Shown here piece by piece: positions 12,351-20,693 of a DNA stretch of 20,693 nucleotides. The notes under the pieces were generated by a model that was not told the DNA's origin, made no database searches, and was given only the letters and a program-made list of their open reading frames with translations. Source of the DNA: JACCYQ01 sp036675565 (GTDB taxonomy: Bacteria > Bacteroidota > Bacteroidia > Chitinophagales > Chitinophagaceae); the NCBI GenBank assembly GCA_036675565.1, contig JAKFER010000275.1, positions 1 to 20,693 of the forward strand, read 5' to 3'. Numbering within the stretch: position 1 is the first letter of the stretch; every line of letters starts with the position of its first letter. The position numbers and the translations under genes were made by a program.

Positions 12351-13868
12351 ATGAAAATGTCTATTGTATGTATATTGTTCCTGGGAATCACTTGCATTGC
12401 AGGTTGCGGCAGGTTACCTGCCAGTAAAAATAATTTTGTCATCATTGAATCAGGAGAAGGTGAAGAAGCCATTATCCGCAAAGCGGCCACCCTGGCACCT
12501 TCGCCACGCCAACTGCGCTGGCAACAACTGGAACTCACCGCATTTTTTCATTTTGGAATCAATACGTTTACGAATAAAGAATGGGGAACTGGAAAGGAAG
12601 ATCCGCAACTATTTAATCCAACAGCATTGGATGCGGAACAATGGGTTAGGGTAGCCAAAGAATCCGGTTTTAAACAAGTGATCTTAACGGCCAAGCATCA
12701 TGATGGGTTTTGTTTATGGCCCACAGAAACTACCAGGCATTCAGTACAAAGCAGCCCCTGGAAAAATGGTGAAGGGGATGTTGTAAAAGAAGTGGAAGCA
12801 GCCTGTAGAAAATACAATATTGGCTTCGGTGTTTACCTGTCACCGTGGGATATGAACGCACCGATGTATGGAAGCGAAGCATACAATGATTTTTTTGTTA
12901 ACCAGCTAACGGAATTGCTTACACGCTATGGCCGCATTGACGAAGTTTGGTTTGATGGCGCCAATGGCGAAGGGCCCAATGGAAAGAAACAGGTATATGA
13001 TTTTGAGCGATGGTATAAACTGATCCGGCAATTACAGCCTTCAGCAACGATTGCCGTGATGGGACCTGATGTTCGGTGGGTAGGAACGGAAACAGGGTAC
13101 GGCCGTGAAACAGAATGGAGTGTAGTGCCGGCAGACAACCTGAATCCTGCTGCAATAGCGGCTCATTCCCAAACAGGAATAGCGTTTAAACCACAGGGTG
13201 ATATGATGGGTGATGATTTGGGAAGCAGGGAAAAAATCTTAAAGGCAAAAGGCCTGGTTTGGTATCCTGCAGAAACGGATGTTTCAATCAGGCCCGGATG
13301 GTTTTATCATACCGAAGAAGACGATAAGGTAAAATCTCCCGAAAAACTATTTGATATTTATTTTCATTCCGTGGGAAGAAATGGTGTTTTGCTATTGAAT
13401 ATTCCTCCTGATAAAAGAGGATTGATACATGAAAATGATGTGAAGGCTTTGAAAGAATTAAATGAATTGATCACCGAAACATTTGATAAAAATTTATTGA
13501 ATGGGGCTAGGATGGAATCACCTAATGGAAAAAAATTAGAGGCCTTGCTGGACCGGGATGCGGATACCCATTTTACCACCCGGAAGAAAGACAGTACAAC
13601 CAGTATCATATTTTCATTGCCATCTAACCAAACATTTGATGTATTGCTGTTGCAGGAAAATATTTCCACAGGCCAGCGAATAGAAAAATTTGTATTGGAA
13701 TATGAGCAAGACGGAGTTTGGAGAACGATTGCGGAAGGTACAACGGTGGGGCATAAACGAATATTAAAATTTGAACCGGTTCATGCACAAAAAATCCGGT
13801 TGCGTATCACATCATCAAGGCTGAATCCCAATATTGCAGAGATCGGAATTTATAAACTCCCTGGTTGA
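12351..13868 (+). CDS. GH29 alpha-L-fucosidase lipoprotein with C-terminal beta-sandwich
   Basis: This 505-residue protein has a lipoprotein signal with lipobox CIAGC (C19). The catalytic (beta/alpha)8 barrel spans about residues 48-375. Its GH29 marks are FHFGINTF (66-73), ILTAKHHDGFCLWP (111-124), a nucleophile strand RIDEVWFDGANGEG with D202, and GRETEWSVVP with E253/E255 as acid/base candidates. SVGRNGVLLLNIPPDKRGLI (340-359) closes the barrel. The form resembles subfamily B, which prefers alpha-1,3/1,4-linked fucose; that is inferred from layout. The last 125 residues (NGARMESPNGKKLEALLDRDADTHF... to IAEIGIYKLPG) look like a CBM32/F5-8C-like sandwich for sugar binding. It would release fucose from glycans at the cell surface. 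No fucose transporter or catabolic genes are beside it. Confidence 0.92.
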   Translation: MKMSIVCILFLGITCIAGCGRLPASKNNFVIIESGEGEEAIIRKAATLAPSPRQLRWQQLELTAFFHFGINTFTNKEWGTGKEDPQLFNPTALDAEQWVRVAKESGFKQVILTAKHHDGFCLWPTETTRHSVQSSPWKNGEGDVVKEVEAACRKYNIGFGVYLSPWDMNAPMYGSEAYNDFFVNQLTELLTRYGRIDEVWFDGANGEGPNGKKQVYDFERWYKLIRQLQPSATIAVMGPDVRWVGTETGYGRETEWSVVPADNLNPAAIAAHSQTGIAFKPQGDMMGDDLGSREKILKAKGLVWYPAETDVSIRPGWFYHTEEDDKVKSPEKLFDIYFHSVGRNGVLLLNIPPDKRGLIHENDVKALKELNELITETFDKNLLNGARMESPNGKKLEALLDRDADTHFTTRKKDSTTSIIFSLPSNQTFDVLLLQENISTGQRIEKFVLEYEQDGVWRTIAEGTTVGHKRILKFEPVHAQKIRLRITSSRLNPNIAEIGIYKLPG

Positions 13869-13889
13869 AAAATGAGCCCTAAATTATAG

Positions 13890-13931
13890 GAGAAAAAAAA
13901 TGCCGGTTAAAATTCCTTTAACCGGCATTTG
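13890..13931. terminator. bidirectional intrinsic terminator between GH29 and the giant gene
   Basis: AAATGCCGGTTAAA (13898-13911) and TTTAACCGGCATTT (13917-13930) form a perfect 14-bp stem with the loop ATTCC. On the minus strand the stem is followed by a run of eight T (complement of 13893-13900, partly inside the stem), ideal for the giant gene that ends at 13944. On the plus strand the stem ends in TTT, which could also stop the GH29 transcript. Confidence 0.88.
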
Positions 13932-13943
13932 ATGTTTCAAGAA

Positions 13944-16900
13944 TTAATCAGCCAGTTTAATCAGTTTTATTTCTTTGTGTTTACCAGCCTGGACCAGTCT
14001 GACAAAATATGACCCTGGCCTGTATGCATCTCCAAATAAAATGGTTTCGCCTGCATTTACTCTCTTAACTTCTAATGGTCTTCCAAAACTATCAAATACC
14101 TGCATCGTGATCATATCGGTTTTATTTGAACTGGTGATCTTTAACCTGAAATCATATCTCGATGGATTAGGATGTACCGTTGCCTGCAGTGTTGCTTCTT
14201 CTTGTGTCACAACAATTGTAGCCAATGATCTTTTTGGTTTACCACCACCGCCACCGCCACCAGTATTTGAATCACTTCCACCGATCACGATTGTACTTTG
14301 TCCGCCAACCGGATGGGATGGATTATCGGCGTCACCTAAATCAGGTTGATTATCATAATAAACGAAACCGGTGTTTTTGTTATAGATCTTCATTCGAATT
14401 TTATCTATGCCAGTTCCATCTAGTTGACCATCGATCACTGTCATAATAAAACTAATCCCACTTTGATTTCCTGTTATTTTACCCGTTCCTTTAAATTGAG
14501 CCTTTGCACCATCCACAACCAGGTATTCGAAGTTCAGTGCATTAAATTCGAATTCGCCCACTTTAAATTCAAACTGTGTTTCTCCTTTTGGATATGTTGC
14601 AGTTTTAAAATAATTAGCTGTAAATCCATAGCTCACTTTGCCGGATGCTAAAGGATCGGAAATAAGTGCACCCGGAGGTGAATTAAAATAACCTCCGCCA
14701 TGAGCATAACCTCCATTCGGATCGTAGATTACAACGATGGCTTCCATATCATCATTGGTGTTGGCATAAGAAGTCAGCTTATCCTGGTCAGTTAAATTCA
14801 TTTGCAGTTTGTAAACACCTGCAAAAGCAAACTTATAAGATCCGGTTAGTTTACCATTCTTATTACCAGATGGTTCAGTTACGGTTCCTTTGGCAGTGGT
14901 ACTTTCATCGATAAGCCATGTACCCGTATGTTTATTACCCGCAATATCCCAAAACTCACCAGCGAAATTTACTGTAGAACCAATTTTGAATGATGTTCCG
15001 CTAACCGGTGTAACAATATTATGGGCTATACGAACCTGGGTTTCATCATCATCAGTATTACCGGAACCATCGGTACAAGAAACCTTAATAGTATATACCC
15101 TTGCGATGCTTTTATTACCTTTTTCGGCTCTTAATCTTATCAATGCACCAGTTTGTGATACACTGTTTTCAACCACTTCCCAGTCAGGTCCTTTATCACC
15201 ATCACCTGTACCGTTTTCAGGTTCATTACTTGTTATAGTAACTACAGGGTCGCATCCGCAATTCTCAGAAATATTATAGGTTAAAGAAACATCCCTCATT
15301 TTCCTGTTAGGAGGCCACAATACATTTGGAGAAGCTGACAAATTTGATACTACAGGTGCTACATTATCTATAACCATTACATTATAAGTACAAGTAGCAC
15401 CCTCTCCAATGCCATTCGATGCACTGATAGTTACTTCAGTTGGTCCTAATGGGAAGTCATATGAAGTAGTTATTTCTGTATTCCCAACCATAACAGTCAC
15501 TACTGGCGCCGGAGTTCCCTCTATTGTAATGCTATTAAGAAGAGCAGATCTTGTTATGGTAGCATAACAAACTCCTGCAGAAGTATTAAACGGAACATCA
15601 GTAGTTGGACAACCGGAAATAGAAGCCGGAACACCTAATATATATGTTTCTCCATCACTAAAGCCTCCACTGATATCATTACCTGCAAGGTCTTTAATAC
15701 CCGTACCAGTTGCATTCAGATCGAGTCTTAATGTAGCTCCTGCAAAAATGGAAACACTAACATTTACATCATAAACAGATCCGGAAATGGGTGTTATTGA
15801 TGTAATGGATTCTCCCGCAGCACTTGATGATACAAGGCTGAAATCGGTGGTTCCCACACCCGTTACTGTTTCAGAGAATGTTACCCGGTATGTAAGTGTT
15901 ATTGATGTAGTTGCCTGGTTCAAAGGATCCTGCCTGTTAATACTTGAAACAACAGGTGCTGTCTTGTCAAAAGTTACACTACTTGCATTGGTAGTAGTGG
16001 TTACTGGAGTACCTGCATTGCCAGCCAGGTCGGTAAAGCTGATACTGAATGGAATGATCCCTTCCGCCTCAGAACTGGTCATGGTGTACTCTGCCTTATA
16101 ATTATTACCACCCAATGAAGTTATAACTGCTGTTTGTGTAGCAATGGTTGCTGTTGGAGTATTTATTGATTCCGAAGAAGTGAAGAGAACCGTTACCAAA
16201 TCACCAGGTTTTGCAAGTGCCGGGTTTGTATTATTCGAAGCAATAGTTACCGTGGTCAAGGAAGGTGTAGTATTATCGATGGTATATTCCTGACCTGTTG
16301 TAAATCCACTCGTAATATCCTGGTCGGCATCATCCTTTATTCCTGTACCTGATGCTTTCAGATCCAGGCGCAAGGTTCCATCTCCCGTAACTGAATTTAC
16401 AAGGACATCATAGGTTGCCCCATCAACCGGGGTTACAGAGGCCACTGAACCTGTAGCCGTACTGGTTGTCGTCAGAGAAAAATCGGAAGCATCTACGCCG
16501 GTAACATCTTCAGAGAAGGTTACCCGGAATGTTACTGCATCCGCATTTGTAAAGGCAGTCAATGGATCATGCCGGTTGATACTTAAAACCAATGGAGGGG
16601 CATCTGCAACATAATTCACGGTATTATCAGTACTGGTAGAAGCGGCATTTGTATTGCCTGCCGCATCTTCAGCAACCCCTGCATTTATGGTAACTATAAC
16701 AGTACCATCTCCGGTCATACCACTGATAGCAATATTAAATGTGGTGCCATTGTTTGGAGCTGTTTCGGTGACAAGAGCCGTCGTAGCTCCTGCAGTTCCG
16801 CCAGGAATAATGTCTGCAGACACAAACCCTGTAACCGGCTCGCTGAAAACAGCTGTAAAATCAATGGTTGTATTACTGGTTGGATCAGCCTGGCCTGAAG

Positions 16901-19900
16901 CCTGGTTTACGGTTACAGTTGGAACTATTCCATCAACCAAAACTCCGGTTGTTGATCCTACATTATTCAATGTAAGGTTTGCATTCGTATTGCAGGCATT
17001 TTGAATGGTACCCCCATTGGCATTGATCGATGCGCCTGCACTAATACCATCATTGTCATAATCTGTATTGGCCACGGTGTACCTGAACACTAATGCCGAT
17101 GTTCCACTACCGGAAATATAGCCTGCATTCCTGCTTTCAGCGCCGATGGTCAATGGAATATATGGTGTACCACCCCCGGTATTTACGGTTACAGCAGCAT
17201 CAAAATTAACCGTGAAATCCAGGTTTTGACCAGCAACATACCAGCTATTGGCAGGAACTGAAACACTTGAAATTACAGGCACCGGGCTGTTTACGGTAAC
17301 AATAAATTCACAAGTGGCATCCGTGCCAACACCATTAGTTGCTGTTGCGACCACCGTTGTAATACCTGCCGGAAAAGCATATGGGGAGGTTATAGTAGTT
17401 ACCGTATTCTTGATGGTATAAGTTACTGTCGGTAAAGGGCAACCGCTAAATACTATTGAAAATTCCTGTGAAGAAGTACATAAACCCGGGTCTGTATTTA
17501 CATTGATATTTGATTGGCAACTGGTAATGGCCGGGGCCACAGGAATAACGGTAACAGTTGGATTGATACCATTATTTACATCTGCATCATTATCCGTAAG
17601 TAAGGTTGTAAAATTGGTTCCGGAAATTGAACCCTGGTTGCTGACATCGCAAACATTATCGGGAAAAGGATCATTAACTGTAACCTGGAATTTGATGATC
17701 AATGATTCATTTTCAGGTAATGTAATGCCAGAAACGGATACATTTTCCCCGCTTAATAATTCATTAACCGATGTAGTGATTTGTGGTTCACTTTTAATAT
17801 TCAGGAGCGTTTGTTTATTTTCTTGCTGCGGAACCGGGGATTTAATTAATTCTTGCCCAACAGGTTCTACTGCTTTAGCATTGAAACCTGTTTCGGAGCT
17901 CAAACTGCCTACTTCTTCCAGTGGTGTTATTTTAGCAATAGCCGTTGGTAAGGTTGTATTGGATGGTAATGGACATGGTGCAACACCACCATTAGTAATA
18001 GTAGAGCCGGCCACCTGTGCAACAGAAATAACAGCCGGTGGACTGGTTGGGAGATTTAAATTACTGTTCCACAATTCTGCTGTTGAAGCGGATGCCGGGC
18101 CTTGTAGTTGTATAACACTTGTTGCAGACGCAGCTGCAACCCGGAAATGCCGGGTACCAGCCAACATGGTTACGTTATTTCCATTTACATAGGAGCAATT
18201 GTTGTTAGCGCCAACTCCTCCTGAAAATGAACTAACCTCAATACCTGATAAGGTTAAGTTACCTGCTACGTTTTGGGTATTTACAGCATTATTAGCTACC
18301 TGGCCACTTATAGAACCACCTGCCAAACTACCAGCAGTTGCCACCTGTATGCCTTGCAAATCGGTTTGGGTGATAGTATTGTTGGTGAAGAGGATCTTTG
18401 AATTAGAGGATTGATCGGCATATCCTCTCAACGTTGCAAATGCGTTCAGGTTAGGATTATTACCCCCCTGGATTACATTGTTCCTTGCTGTAGATTGCAT
18501 AGTTGACGTGGCGCCCGAATACACATTCAAAGGGACCTCACGATCACCTGTAATCAAAGTATTATTATCAACGTTCACATTCATCACAGCCGTTTGATCT
18601 GAACCCACTTCAACGCCTGCCATCAACTGACCTTCTTTATCTATTGAAGAACCGGTGATGGCCATGTTCATTGTTGATGTATTCTCAGCAAAGACCTGTA
18701 TGCCTTTAGTACCCGCTCTTTTAAAGACTGAATTATTGATCAATAAAGTAGCGGTTGCGGTGGACTGGGTCCTCATTTCAAAGCAATCCTGTTTAATAAG
18801 AGAAAGGTTCGATGCTTCATTGATAAAACTGGAATTGGAAACAGTAAGGTGTGCATTACCAGTTGTATTGATGATATGTGAAATCCTGTAAGCAGAATTT
18901 TTAAAAATACTGTTGCTGATAGAAGAAGTTCCCAACAGGTTCCGGATTTTAAGCGCTCCTTCTTCTGTCTCATTTCCATTCCCTTGTATAGTGCAATTGC
19001 TGATCGTTAATCCATTTACATTATTCATATTCATGCCTTGTTCTACCGTATTGGTGATATTTACCTGCGTCAAACCAATGGTTGTTACATCTTTGATATA
19101 AAGAGCAGCGTTACAACCAATATTATTAATCTCATCGCAAACGCCGGCACCGCCACCATCAGTTGTATTGGCATTGGTCAATTGGATATTATTCAGGCTG
19201 ATATTCTGCGCAGAGATCAGTTCAATACCGCGTACAGAAATATTTTGAATAGTACCACCACTGGTAGCTGTTGTACCCTGGCCGGTAATATTAAAAGCAC
19301 CCGCCCCTGTTGTGTTTAAACTGATGCCTTTGGATGCTCCATTAACAGCAATGCTCCTGAAGCTGGCACCATTTGCACCAATGGTGGTATTGGCAATTTG
19401 TAAACCAATCCCGGTAGTGGTGACTATGGTATTGATAATGGCAGTATTATCCTGTGTTATGTTAAGCGTTCCGCCACCGCTAGCGCTGAAAGCATTATTG
19501 GCACCCGTATTCAATGTTAAACCTCCATCAAAACGAATGGTGGTTCCTGTATTAGTGGTAAGACTTATTCCCCTGGCCCCGGCTCCGGAACTGATAAGTC
19601 CATTGAAATCAACTGTGCCTCCTGTTTTATTTTGAATATTCACCAGTAAAGTACTACTGTTTGAAATAGTTCCGTTATAAGTCACAGATGCGATTCCTCC
19701 ATTGAGGTTTACGCCTGTACCGTTGCCGGCCAAACTGCCACCATTGATCGTTAGTGTGCCACTGATGGTTGTCAGAGAAATACCATTGGTGCCACTGGTA
19801 GATGAAACGGAAGCAAAAATACCGTTGAGTGTTCCTGAATTCAATAACAATGCTTGTCCTGTCCCAAAGATGGAGGCTTCTGACACATTTAAAGTGCCAA

Positions 19901-20693
19901 AGCTTGTCCCTGCAATACCTGCGGATGTAGCATCATTCGGTTTATCTCCAACACTTAAACCCCTGATTGTATAATTACCACTCACACCTCCATTCAGGTT
20001 AATGACAGGGGTAGATGCTGCTGTTCCATTCAGGGTTACCAGAGTGGCGTTTGCACTGTTTAAAACCGGTAAAGCGGGTGAACTATATAAGGGTGTAGTA
20101 AAACCAGTAATGGTGGGGAGCGTAGTTGTGGCATCCTGCCCGATCAGCTTCTGCCCATTTCTCAATGTAAGATTGCCAGTATAACTGGTGGCACTTTCAT
20201 ATACAAAAATGATATGGTTATCGCCGGGATGCAAACCAACACCATCATTCACAGCCTGGAAGTCAGATATGCTTTTAAAAGGAGTCGCCAATCTTCCATC
20301 TGCAACAGCGCCCGCATAATTATTATTGATAAACCAGGTGATATTTGCAACCGTAATCGTAATGGTGCCATTATCTGAACCCGCATCATTAGAAAGGGAA
20401 TATAGATAGGTATCATCACCCGTATAGCCGGCAGCAGGTGTATAGGTAAAACTGCCATCTGCAGCGATGGAAATAGTTCCTCCTCCCGTCGTGGGGGCGT
20501 CAACAACTGCAGTTAATATAGCGGCTGGATTGGTTCCCAAATAATCATTTGCCAGTATACCATTTAATGCAGGAACAACGATGCCTACATTGCCCAGGCT
20601 GGAATACTGATCATTGGCTGCAATTGGAGAAGTTTGCAATGAGTTTTCTTCGAGGGTGGTGTTTACATCAATATCATCACTAAATCCCAGGCT
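13944..20693 (-). CDS. giant T9SS-secreted multidomain adhesin-like protein (N-terminus outside window)
   Basis: At least 2249 codons; the frame is open to the right edge (reading SLGFSDDIDVNTTLEEN...), so the true start and signal peptide are missing. Domains in order: a cadherin/Ig-like repeat (GILANDYLG... GSFTYTPAAGYTGDDTYLYS, about 20350-20630). Next is a long Asn/Gly/Thr-rich parallel beta-helix (about 18050-20340), introduced by FINNNYAGAVADGRLATPFKSI. A DUF11-like segment follows at about 17550-17720, then a first HYR-like domain (about 17280-17520). Several bacterial Ig-like domains with FSEPVTG/FSEDVTG/FSETVTG follow, two of them paralogous, then a second HYR-like domain and a LWPPNRKM domain (about 15030-15330). 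A PKGETQFEF...YYDNQ beta-domain, a Gly7 linker and a T9SS type A sorting domain (about 13944-14185, HPNPSRYDF...) end it. It is probably a surface-attached adhesin or matrix protein; no catalytic motif is seen. Confidence 0.9.
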   Translation of the reverse strand, partial: SLGFSDDIDVNTTLEENSLQTSPIAANDQYSSLGNVGIVVPALNGILANDYLGTNPAAILTAVVDAPTTGGGTISIAADGSFTYTPAAGYTGDDTYLYSLSNDAGSDNGTITITVANITWFINNNYAGAVADGRLATPFKSISDFQAVNDGVGLHPGDNHIIFVYESATSYTGNLTLRNGQKLIGQDATTTLPTITGFTTPLYSSPALPVLNSANATLVTLNGTAASTPVINLNGGVSGNYTIRGLSVGDKPNDATSAGIAGTSFGTLNVSEASIFGTGQALLLNSGTLNGIFASVSSTSGTNGISLTTISGTLTINGGSLAGNGTGVNLNGGIASVTYNGTISNSSTLLVNIQNKTGGTVDFNGLISSGAGARGISLTTNTGTTIRFDGGLTLNTGANNAFSASGGGTLNITQDNTAIINTIVTTTGIGLQIANTTIGANGASFRSIAVNGASKGISLNTTGAGAFNITGQGTTATSGGTIQNISVRGIELISAQNISLNNIQLTNANTTDGGGAGVCDEINNIGCNAALYIKDVTTIGLTQVNITNTVEQGMNMNNVNGLTISNCTIQGNGNETEEGALKIRNLLGTSSISNSIFKNSAYRISHIINTTGNAHLTVSNSSFINEASNLSLIKQDCFEMRTQSTATATLLINNSVFKRAGTKGIQVFAENTSTMNMAITGSSIDKEGQLMAGVEVGSDQTAVMNVNVDNNTLITGDREVPLNVYSGATSTMQSTARNNVIQGGNNPNLNAFATLRGYADQSSNSKILFTNNTITQTDLQGIQVATAGSLAGGSISGQVANNAVNTQNVAGNLTLSGIEVSSFSGGVGANNNCSYVNGNNVTMLAGTRHFRVAAASATSVIQLQGPASASTAELWNSNLNLPTSPPAVISVAQVAGSTITNGGVAPCPLPSNTTLPTAIAKITPLEEVGSLSSETGFNAKAVEPVGQELIKSPVPQQENKQTLLNIKSEPQITTSVNELLSGENVSVSGITLPENESLIIKFQVTVNDPFPDNVCDVSNQGSISGTNFTTLLTDNDADVNNGINPTVTVIPVAPAITSCQSNINVNTDPGLCTSSQEFSIVFSGCPLPTVTYTIKNTVTTITSPYAFPAGITTVVATATNGVGTDATCEFIVTVNSPVPVISSVSVPANSWYVAGQNLDFTVNFDAAVTVNTGGGTPYIPLTIGAESRNAGYISGSGTSALVFRYTVANTDYDNDGISAGASINANGGTIQNACNTNANLTLNNVGSTTGVLVDGIVPTVTVNQASGQADPTSNTTIDFTAVFSEPVTGFVSADIIPGGTAGATTALVTETAPNNGTTFNIAISGMTGDGTVIVTINAGVAEDAAGNTNAASTSTDNTVNYVADAPPLVLSINRHDPLTAFTNADAVTFRVTFSEDVTGVDASDFSLTTTSTATGSVASVTPVDGATYDVLVNSVTGDGTLRLDLKASGTGIKDDADQDITSGFTTGQEYTIDNTTPSLTTVTIASNNTNPALAKPGDLVTVLFTSSESINTPTATIATQTAVITSLGGNNYKAEYTMTSSEAEGIIPFSISFTDLAGNAGTPVTTTTNASSVTFDKTAPVVSSINRQDPLNQATTSITLTYRVTFSETVTGVGTTDFSLVSSSAAGESITSITPISGSVYDVNVSVSIFAGATLRLDLNATGTGIKDLAGNDISGGFSDGETYILGVPASISGCPTTDVPFNTSAGVCYATITRSALLNSITIEGTPAPVVTVMVGNTEITTSYDFPLGPTEVTISASNGIGEGATCTYNVMVIDNVAPVVSNLSASPNVLWPPNRKMRDVSLTYNISENCGCDPVVTITSNEPENGTGDGDKGPDWEVVENSVSQTGALIRLRAEKGNKSIARVYTIKVSCTDGSGNTDDDETQVRIAHNIVTPVSGTSFKIGSTVNFAGEFWDIAGNKHTGTWLIDESTTAKGTVTEPSGNKNGKLTGSYKFAFAGVYKLQMNLTDQDKLTSYANTNDDMEAIVVIYDPNGGYAHGGGYFNSPPGALISDPLASGKVSYGFTANYFKTATYPKGETQFEFKVGEFEFNALNFEYLVVDGAKAQFKGTGKITGNQSGISFIMTVIDGQLDGTGIDKIRMKIYNKNTGFVYYDNQPDLGDADNPSHPVGGQSTIVIGGSDSNTGGGGGGGKPKRSLATIVVTQEEATLQATVHPNPSRYDFRLKITSSNKTDMITMQVFDSFGRPLEVKRVNAGETILFGDAYRPGSYFVRLVQAGKHKEIKLIKLAD
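14241..14261 (-). repeat. Gly7-coding tract before the sorting domain
   Basis: Seven consecutive glycine codons, alternating GGT and GGC on the coding strand, are followed by a basic KPKR. They form a flexible hinge between the last beta-domain and the T9SS sorting domain. The near-trinucleotide repetition makes in-frame length change by slippage possible. Confidence 0.8.
15633..15955 (-). repeat. duplicated Ig-like module, copy B
   Basis: The encoded module runs from SINRQDPL through YRVTFSETVTGVGTTDFSL and TLRLDLNATGTGIKD to GGFSDGETYILG. It matches the module at 16278-16592 in order and spacing, with long identical stretches. One unrelated Ig-like module (FTSSESINTP...) separates the two copies, so the duplicated unit may be a two-domain block. 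Confidence 0.8.
16278..16592 (-). repeat. duplicated Ig-like module, copy A
   Basis: The module runs from SINRHDPL through FRVTFSEDVTGVDASDFSL and TLRLDLKASGTGIKD to SGFTTGQEYTID. It pairs with copy B at 15633-15955 and precedes it in the protein. The copies have diverged at many positions, so the duplication is not recent. Confidence 0.8.

Noticed and set aside
17503..18192. 229-codon plus-strand ORF inside the giant gene, with other long plus-strand frames at 14890-15279 and 19312-19635
   Set aside because: Long antisense frames arise from Thr/Val/Gly-rich repeat coding. The minus-strand domains are continuous and recognisable, and the plus-strand products resemble nothing.

Overview
The window looks like a chromosomal segment of a Bacteroidota bacterium, probably of the Chitinophagales/Chitinophagaceae type. 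Two large secreted proteins end in type IX secretion (T9SS) type A sorting domains, a hallmark of this phylum. Start codons lack clear Shine-Dalgarno sequences and are preceded by A/T-rich tracts. DUF3575-like barrels, Dabb lipoproteins and GH29/GH32 lipoproteins also fit. The genus is inference. I see no rRNA or tRNA genes, no CRISPR array, no transposase and no recognisable defence island.

Layout. 1-502 is a gene-free block of dispersed repeats, including a 100-nt direct repeat. 503-2299 holds an AraC-family regulator and a secreted HELGH metalloprotein. A repeat-filled convergent gap follows, then a small GlsB/YeaQ-type membrane protein (minus). 2903-4418 is a tight two-gene operon, an atypical GNAT acyltransferase overlapping a class V PLP aminotransferase. 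A second repeat-filled convergent gap leads to an exported S12 serine hydrolase with a T9SS tail (4646-6316, minus). 6317-7036 is poorly coding, with one doubtful ORF. 7037-7933 encodes an exported protein with a His-Gly/Cys pair like clan CD cysteine peptidases. It is convergent with an HTH regulator (7976-8989, minus), which is divergent from a GH32 fructan hydrolase lipoprotein (9178-10701). Then come a DUF3575-like outer-membrane barrel, a Dabb-domain lipoprotein (minus), a GH29 alpha-L-fucosidase lipoprotein, and a giant T9SS-secreted repeat protein (minus) that runs off the right edge.

How the genes fit together. Most products act at the cell surface or outside it: glycan hydrolases, a serine hydrolase, an adhesin-like giant protein, a metalloprotein and a barrel. 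This suits a polysaccharide-degrading life, but there is no SusC/SusD pair, so this is not a classical polysaccharide utilisation locus. The pairings most likely to be functional are the GNAT-aminotransferase operon and the divergent HTH-GH32 pair.

The least explained signal is a family of modular intergenic repeats built from short words (CCTTGCG, CAATTTG, GTTTAG/GTTGAG, ACTTTT). They recur in several gaps, pair as inverted arms between convergent genes, and in two cases lie directly against start codons. The most interesting protein is the clan CD-like candidate at 7037-7933.
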